This document shows positions 60,385 through 64,000 of a stretch of 64,000 nucleotides of DNA, in pieces. Source of the stretch: Devosia naphthalenivorans. GTDB taxonomy: Bacteria > Pseudomonadota > Alphaproteobacteria > Rhizobiales > Devosiaceae. Position numbers and translations under genes: made by a program. The notes under the pieces were generated by a model that searched no databases, was not told the DNA's origin, and was given only the letters and a program-made list of their open reading frames with translations. The stretch is from positions 284,455 through 348,454 of the forward strand of contig NZ_PYVW01000003.1 of the NCBI RefSeq assembly GCF_003056355.1. The letters are read 5' to 3'. Position 1 is the first letter of the stretch. Each line of letters begins with the position of its first letter.

Positions 60385-62907
60385 TCAGAACGTCTCGCTG
60401 AGATTGCGTACCTTGAGGGACGTCGCGAGCTCCGCCGAGGTGACGGAGCGGCCGTGGCGGGGGTTGAAGACCAGTTCGGTCTTGCGGCCGGGTAGCAGGG
60501 TCACGGCGTTGTCCGAGAAGTAGCCGGGGATATCGACCGTGGCGGTGGTGAACAGTGCTGGCTTGTCGGACTCCAGGGTCAATACGGGCTTGCCATCGCG
60601 ATCCGACCAGCTGGCGGAAACATTTGCTGGGACGATGTCGTAGGCCTTGTAGGCCTTGGGGAAGAAGTCGTTTTCACCCAGGAGATTGCCGTTGGCGTCG
60701 CGCCAGGAGAAGAACAGGAATTCGTCCTCGGCGATCTCATTCATCGGCACTTCGGTGAGCGGAATGGCAGCGTCCGGGCCGATTGCACAGTTGCCGGAGA
60801 ATACCACCCGGTCACCACCGCCGACCTTGACCGCGCGTACTTCGAGGCTGACCGAAATCTCGTTGGCGGTGTCGTTGATGCCCTTGAGCACGATGGTGTC
60901 GGGCAGATCGCCTTGTACCGGGAGGCCGCGCGAATTGGTGCGCACTTCGGCCTTTTGCGGCACGGCAACGACATTGACGGCAAAGAAGAAGCGCTTGGCC
61001 ATGTACTGGAGCAGCTTCCACTGCCCGCCGTAATCGAGGCTGGACCATGACGCGACAGGCCAGATGTCGTTGATCTGCCAATAGAGCGTGCCCATGCAGC
61101 GCGGCTTGGTGGAGCGCCAGTATTCGATGGCGGTCTTCATCGCGAGGCCCTGCTGGATCTGGCTCAAAAACACCATCTGATCGAAGTCGCGTGGGAAGCG
61201 GAAATAGCGCGTCATGGTTTCAAGGATGCGCGCATTGCCGCCATCGTTGCGCTGGTGCATTTCCATGACCGGCGAGGACGGATTACGGTCCTTTTCCTCG
61301 GCAAAGGTTTCGATGACGTTCATCGAAGTGAAGGACTGGAATCCGAATTCGGAAGCAAAGCGGGGATGGACCGTGCGGTAGGCTTCGAAGGCCTTAGCGG
61401 AGTGCCAGACGTCCCAATAATGCAGATCGCCACGAGTGTCGGAGTGCCAGCCGTCGGAGAAGTCAAGATAGCCCAGGGATGGCGAGGACGGCCAGAAGCG
61501 GCGGACCGGGTCTTCGTCCTCGACGATGTTGCCAAGCATTGAATTGAGGCGGTCGTAATTGGCAATGTAGCGGCCGGGATCAGCCTTGGTCTCCGGGTAC
61601 CAGCTGAGGGAGCCGATGACTTCGTTGTCGCCGCACCAGAGGGCAATGCAGGCGTGGTGGCTGAGGCGGCGAACCTGCTGGGTGATTTCGGTGCGAACGC
61701 TTTCAAGGAACGGCCGATCTGACGGGTAGCTCATGCAGGCGAACATGAAATCGTGCCAGATGAGAATGCCGAGCTCGTCGCAGAGTTCGTAGAAATAATC
61801 GGCCTCGTACTGCCCGCCGCCCCAGATGCGGAGCATGTTCATGTTGGCGCCCTTGGCGCTTTCAAGCAGGTCGCGGATGACCGCCGGGGTGATGCGCGAG
61901 GGGATGGCATCGGCGGGGATCCAGTTGGCGCCCATCATGGTGATGTCACGGCCGTTGATGCGGCACTTGAAAGAGTGGTCGATCTCGTCCTTTTCCACGA
62001 TCCATTCGAGCTTGCGCAGGCCAATCTGGCGGGTGGTCTTTTCGCCATCGAGGTTGGTCACGAGTGGGTAGAGCGGCTGCTCACCCTGCCCCGATGGCCA
62101 CCAGAGCTTTGGATTGTGGATGGTGACATTGTGAGTGAAGACGTTTTCGCCCTTCTGGACCACCAGCTTGTCGGTGATGGTCTGCCCGTCGATGGTGTGT
62201 TCAAGTTCCACTTCACCGTGAGCGAAGGCGAAAAGGCGAGTCTTGATCTGCAGTTCGACGGAGTTGCTGCCGTGTGCCTGATCGACCTGGACGCTCTCCT
62301 GGCGGGCGAGGCGCGACTTGCGCAGGCTCATGGTGCCGTAGACGCCGATGGGCATGAGGCAGATGCCCCAGTCCCAACCCGCATGGCACGCGGCCTTGCG
62401 GATGAAGTTCATGTGGATACCCTTCAGGCCATTGGTCTGGTAGTTCTTGGTGAAGGGAATGGGGAACGGGTGGGCGTCGGAACGGGCCTTGGCGACATCG
62501 GGGGCAATGTCGAACTCTATGCGGAGGGTGTTGTCGCCGATCCGGACCTTGCCGGTTACATCGATGTCGTTGCGAACGAAGCTGTTGTCCGTTTTTGCGA
62601 CGACTTCGCCGTTGAGCCGGATGTTGGCGATGCAGTCGACTTCGGCCAGGGTGAGGGTGAGATAGCCGTCAATGTCCGTGGCTGATGCGCTGAAGCTGCG
62701 CTCGACCGACCAGGCGGTCTCGTTGACCCACATGACGGTCTTTTCGTTTTCGCCGAAGTACGGGTCGGGAATGCGGTCGGCGGTGAGCAGTGACTGGTGG
62801 ACGTCGCCCGGCAGGGTGATCGGCAGGTCGATGTCGGAGACGGTCGGCGAGGTCAGCCGGAAGGAGCCCGCTAGATCGAGCGCAGAATAGGAACTGGTGA
62901 TGGACAT
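60385..62907 (-). CDS. Beta-mannosidase, glycoside hydrolase family 2
   Basis: This 840-residue enzyme removes beta-linked mannose from oligosaccharides and plant mannans. The three family GH2 domains are visible: sugar-binding (about 1-190), with [22 protein letters not shown] typical of beta-mannosidases; immunoglobulin-like (about 200-300); and the barrel (from about 300). The acid/base is the Glu in WCGDNEVIG near residue 427 and the nucleophile the Glu in [10 protein letters not shown] near 519. [21 protein letters not shown] follows near 610. No signal peptide is seen, so it acts on imported oligosaccharides. It is monocistronic here. Confidence 0.94.
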   Translation of the reverse strand: MSITSSYSALDLAGSFRLTSPTVSDIDLPITLPGDVHQSLLTADRIPDPYFGENEKTVMWVNETAWSVERSFSASATDIDGYLTLTLAEVDCIANIRLNGEVVAKTDNSFVRNDIDVTGKVRIGDNTLRIEFDIAPDVAKARSDAHPFPIPFTKNYQTNGLKGIHMNFIRKAACHAGWDWGICLMPIGVYGTMSLRKSRLARQESVQVDQAHGSNSVELQIKTRLFAFAHGEVELEHTIDGQTITDKLVVQKGENVFTHNVTIHNPKLWWPSGQGEQPLYPLVTNLDGEKTTRQIGLRKLEWIVEKDEIDHSFKCRINGRDITMMGANWIPADAIPSRITPAVIRDLLESAKGANMNMLRIWGGGQYEADYFYELCDELGILIWHDFMFACMSYPSDRPFLESVRTEITQQVRRLSHHACIALWCGDNEVIGSLSWYPETKADPGRYIANYDRLNSMLGNIVEDEDPVRRFWPSSPSLGYLDFSDGWHSDTRGDLHYWDVWHSAKAFEAYRTVHPRFASEFGFQSFTSMNVIETFAEEKDRNPSSPVMEMHQRNDGGNARILETMTRYFRFPRDFDQMVFLSQIQQGLAMKTAIEYWRSTKPRCMGTLYWQINDIWPVASWSSLDYGGQWKLLQYMAKRFFFAVNVVAVPQKAEVRTNSRGLPVQGDLPDTIVLKGINDTANEISVSLEVRAVKVGGGDRVVFSGNCAIGPDAAIPLTEVPMNEIAEDEFLFFSWRDANGNLLGENDFFPKAYKAYDIVPANVSASWSDRDGKPVLTLESDKPALFTTATVDIPGYFSDNAVTLLPGRKTELVFNPRHGRSVTSAELATSLKVRNLSETF

Positions 62908-63072
62908 TGAAGGCTCCTCGCGCGTCCTTTGGCGACAGCGCAGCTAGTTGGCGACCGGCGATATGCCGAGCGAAATCGATTGCAACGATGCATAGCTGCT
63001 CTTTAAGCGGCTTCCAATGAGGATTTTGGATTTTTTCAGCGGGTTGATCGGGGGCAGCTAAACCCAGCTTGA

Positions 63073-63203
63073 TCCTCCCCTGGGAGGGGGGCTGTTTACT
63101 TTGGCCGCATGGATCAGACTTATCCCTGCCCACCATGCTGTCCTCGGGCTCGACCCGAGGGAGGACGTTCCGCAAACACAACCGCTCCGGCAGGGGCTCA
63201 CTG
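63073..63203. repeat. Long dispersed repeat, copy 2 (with family A palindrome)
   Basis: CTCCCCTGGGAGG, TGTTTACTTTGGCCGCATGGATCAGA, CCTCGGG (63142-63148) with CCCGAGG (63154-63160), and CGCAAACACAACCGCTCCGGCAGGGGCTC follow the same order as at 11914-12030. The two copies differ by scattered substitutions and short indels. Part of a 731-base stretch (62908-63638) with no visible gene. Confidence 0.7.
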
Positions 63204-63238
63204 CGGGGTGTTTACTTTGTGGGCCTTTTCCACCGGGT

Positions 63239-63314
63239 CATTCCCGCGAAAGCGGGAACCTCCGTTGGCGATGGTTGCGAGGGAAACAGAGGTTCCCGCT
63301 TTCGCGGGAATGAC
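63239..63314. repeat. Dispersed palindromic repeat, family B, copy 3
   Basis: TTCCCGCGAAAGCGGGAA and TTCCCGCTTTCGCGGGAA flank GTTGGCGATGGTTGCGAGGGAAACAGAG. This is the most complete copy in the window. It is preceded by GGTGTTTACTTTGTG...CTTTTCCACCGGGTCA, which is repeated at 63529-63561. Confidence 0.8.
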
Positions 63315-63357
63315 GTTGTGGGTGTTACATCATCGAAACAAGCAGTCCGGTTGGGGG

Positions 63358-63432
63358 AGGTCGGCAGCTACGATATCGTGGCTAACCGCCCCCCACCCTT
63401 GATCCCTCCCCGCGAGGGGGAGGGTGTTGACT
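63358..63432. repeat. Dispersed GC-rich palindromic repeat, family D, copy 2 (reverse orientation)
   Basis: This is the reverse complement of the block at 19137-19205: AGCTACGATATCGTGGCT, CGCCCCCCACCCTTGATCCC, TCCCCGCGAGGGGGAGGGTGTTGAC. The hairpin CCCTCCCC/GGGGAGGG is kept. Confidence 0.75.
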
Positions 63433-63527
63433 GGGAAATCTGTTGAGGCGTGTCAATCCAGATCGAGGAACCGGTGGATTGGCGCTCCACGGACGGACGT
63501 TCGATGTGAACACCCGCCTTCGACGGC

Positions 63528-63594
63528 GGTGTTTACTTTGTGCGCTTTTTCCACCGGGTCGTTGGCGATGGGTGCGAGGGAAACGGAGGTTCCC
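63528..63594. repeat. Partial family B flank, apparently cut by the IS30 element
   Basis: GGTGTTTACTTTGTGCGCTTTTTCCACCGGGTC and GTTGGCGATGGGTGCGAGGGAAACGGAGGTTCCC repeat the sequence at 63209-63295 but lack the first palindrome. Similarity stops abruptly at about 63594, where the copy at 63295 continues with GCTTTCGCGGG. That break is taken as the left edge of the insertion. Confidence 0.5.
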
Positions 63595-64000
63595 TCGACT
63601 CACGCCACAAGTGCAACACCTGCTATGGTGTTGGTGCGATGGGAACTTTGTATGAGCAGTTGAGCCTGCGGGAGCGGGTTGAGATCGACATTGGGCGGCG
63701 CAAGGGGCTCTCGATGCAGGCGATCGGCCAGATGCTGGGGCGTTCGGCCTCAACCATCAGCCGTGAGTTGGGACGCAATGGCAGCCCCACCAGGCATTGG
63801 CGCGGGAGCTATGATGGCGAGCGGGCGGATGGTCTGGCGGCGCGGCGCCGGCGCTGGGATGCCCGCCACAAGCTGGCGCGCCAGCCGGCGCTGGCCATAA
63901 CGGTCAGGGATTACCTTGCGATGGGATGGTCGCCCGAGATCATCGCCGGCCGGCTGGCGCGCCAGCACGGTTGCACGATCATCAGCCCCGAGTCCATCTA
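63595..64000 (+). mobile_element. IS30-family insertion sequence, left part
   Basis: The element is inferred to begin at about 63595, where a dispersed repeat breaks off, and runs past the window edge. It contains a transposase start at 63639. CAACACC (63614-63620) and GGTGTTG (63627-63633) form a hairpin just before the start codon and may be part of the terminal inverted repeat or an operator. The right end is not visible, so completeness cannot be judged. Confidence 0.6.
63639..64000 (+). CDS. IS30-family transposase (3' end outside window)
   Basis: This is the N-terminal 120 residues of a DDE transposase. MGTLYEQLSLRERVEIDIGRRKG is followed by the helix-turn-helix SMQAIGQMLGRSASTISRELGRN, the hallmark of IS30 proteins. 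Next come RARRRRWDARHKL-like basic residues and LAMGWSPEIIAGRLARQHG...ISPESI, which normally precede the catalytic DDE domain. The frame is open to the last base with no stop. Upstream ACAAGTGCAACACC is reminiscent of IS30-family ends. Full length and activity cannot be judged from the window. Confidence 0.92.
   Translation, partial: MGTLYEQLSLRERVEIDIGRRKGLSMQAIGQMLGRSASTISRELGRNGSPTRHWRGSYDGERADGLAARRRRWDARHKLARQPALAITVRDYLAMGWSPEIIAGRLARQHGCTIISPESI

Overview
The window is GC-rich DNA (GC-ending codons dominate) from an alphaproteobacterium, most likely of the order Hyphomicrobiales and perhaps Devosia-like. That placement is inferred from gene content: an NAD-glutamate dehydrogenase of about 1550 residues, a PutA/PutR divergent pair, a type II DAHP synthase, a second-type GltX, an HWE histidine kinase, a DUF2865 protein, and the order cysS - GFA - cimA. 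About 54 protein genes are packed on both strands. I saw no rRNA, tRNA or CRISPR array.

Layout. 1-1.1 kb: the end of a peptide/nickel-type ABC importer operon (two ATPases, the first cut by the window edge). 1.3-5.8 kb: a GAF protein, proline catabolism (putA) and its divergent Lrp-type regulator. 5.9-13.1 kb: sulfate ABC import (cysA, cysW, cysT, and a sulfate-binding protein gene standing apart), with a redox block lying between the parts: group III truncated haemoglobin, SufR-like regulator, Fe-superoxide dismutase, flavin reductase and a DUF6894 protein. 13.4-22.4 kb: NAD-glutamate dehydrogenase, fructose-1,6-bisphosphatase, an AGE-family sugar isomerase, an SDR and cysQ. 22.5-27.7 kb: a PadR regulator with an RND efflux operon, closed by a strong terminator. 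27.8-28.4 kb: a Phd-Doc toxin-antitoxin pair. 28.4-36.6 kb: an Atm1-type ABC exporter with an ArsR regulator, a LysM/Ig-like envelope protein, citramalate synthase, two tandem GFA proteins and cysS. 36.6-44.1 kb: a candidate small RNA, an FAH-family hydrolase, a DUF2865 protein, gltX, an outer-membrane barrel, and a single-domain response regulator facing an HWE kinase. 44.2-50.4 kb: type II DAHP synthase, glutathione reductase, DUF2059 protein, rpiA, an L,D-transpeptidase and moaA. 50.6-57.8 kb: a VOC protein with an Lrp regulator, a thermonuclease-like protein, a PleC/DivJ-like kinase, cobT/cobS, an aspartic protease and dusA. 57.9-64 kb: an FGGY sugar kinase, a DMT exporter and a GH2 beta-mannosidase, then 730 bp of repeats ending in an IS30-family transposase cut by the window edge.

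Functional links. Sulfate import, cysQ and cysS concern sulfur. The Atm1-like exporter, glutathione reductase and GFA proteins concern thiols. PutA, NAD-glutamate dehydrogenase and fbp form a proline-to-glutamate-to-2-oxoglutarate and gluconeogenic theme. Beta-mannosidase, the FGGY kinase and the AGE isomerase suggest use of plant sugars.

The intergenic spaces carry at least four families of dispersed palindromic repeats, plus one longer repeat present near 11.9 kb and again near 63.1 kb. I found no clearly new multi-gene system. The most useful leads are a probable CTG start on the LysM protein, a SufR-like/haemoglobin/SOD redox unit inside the sulfate locus, a candidate small RNA upstream of cysS, and an IS30 copy that appears to cut a dispersed repeat.
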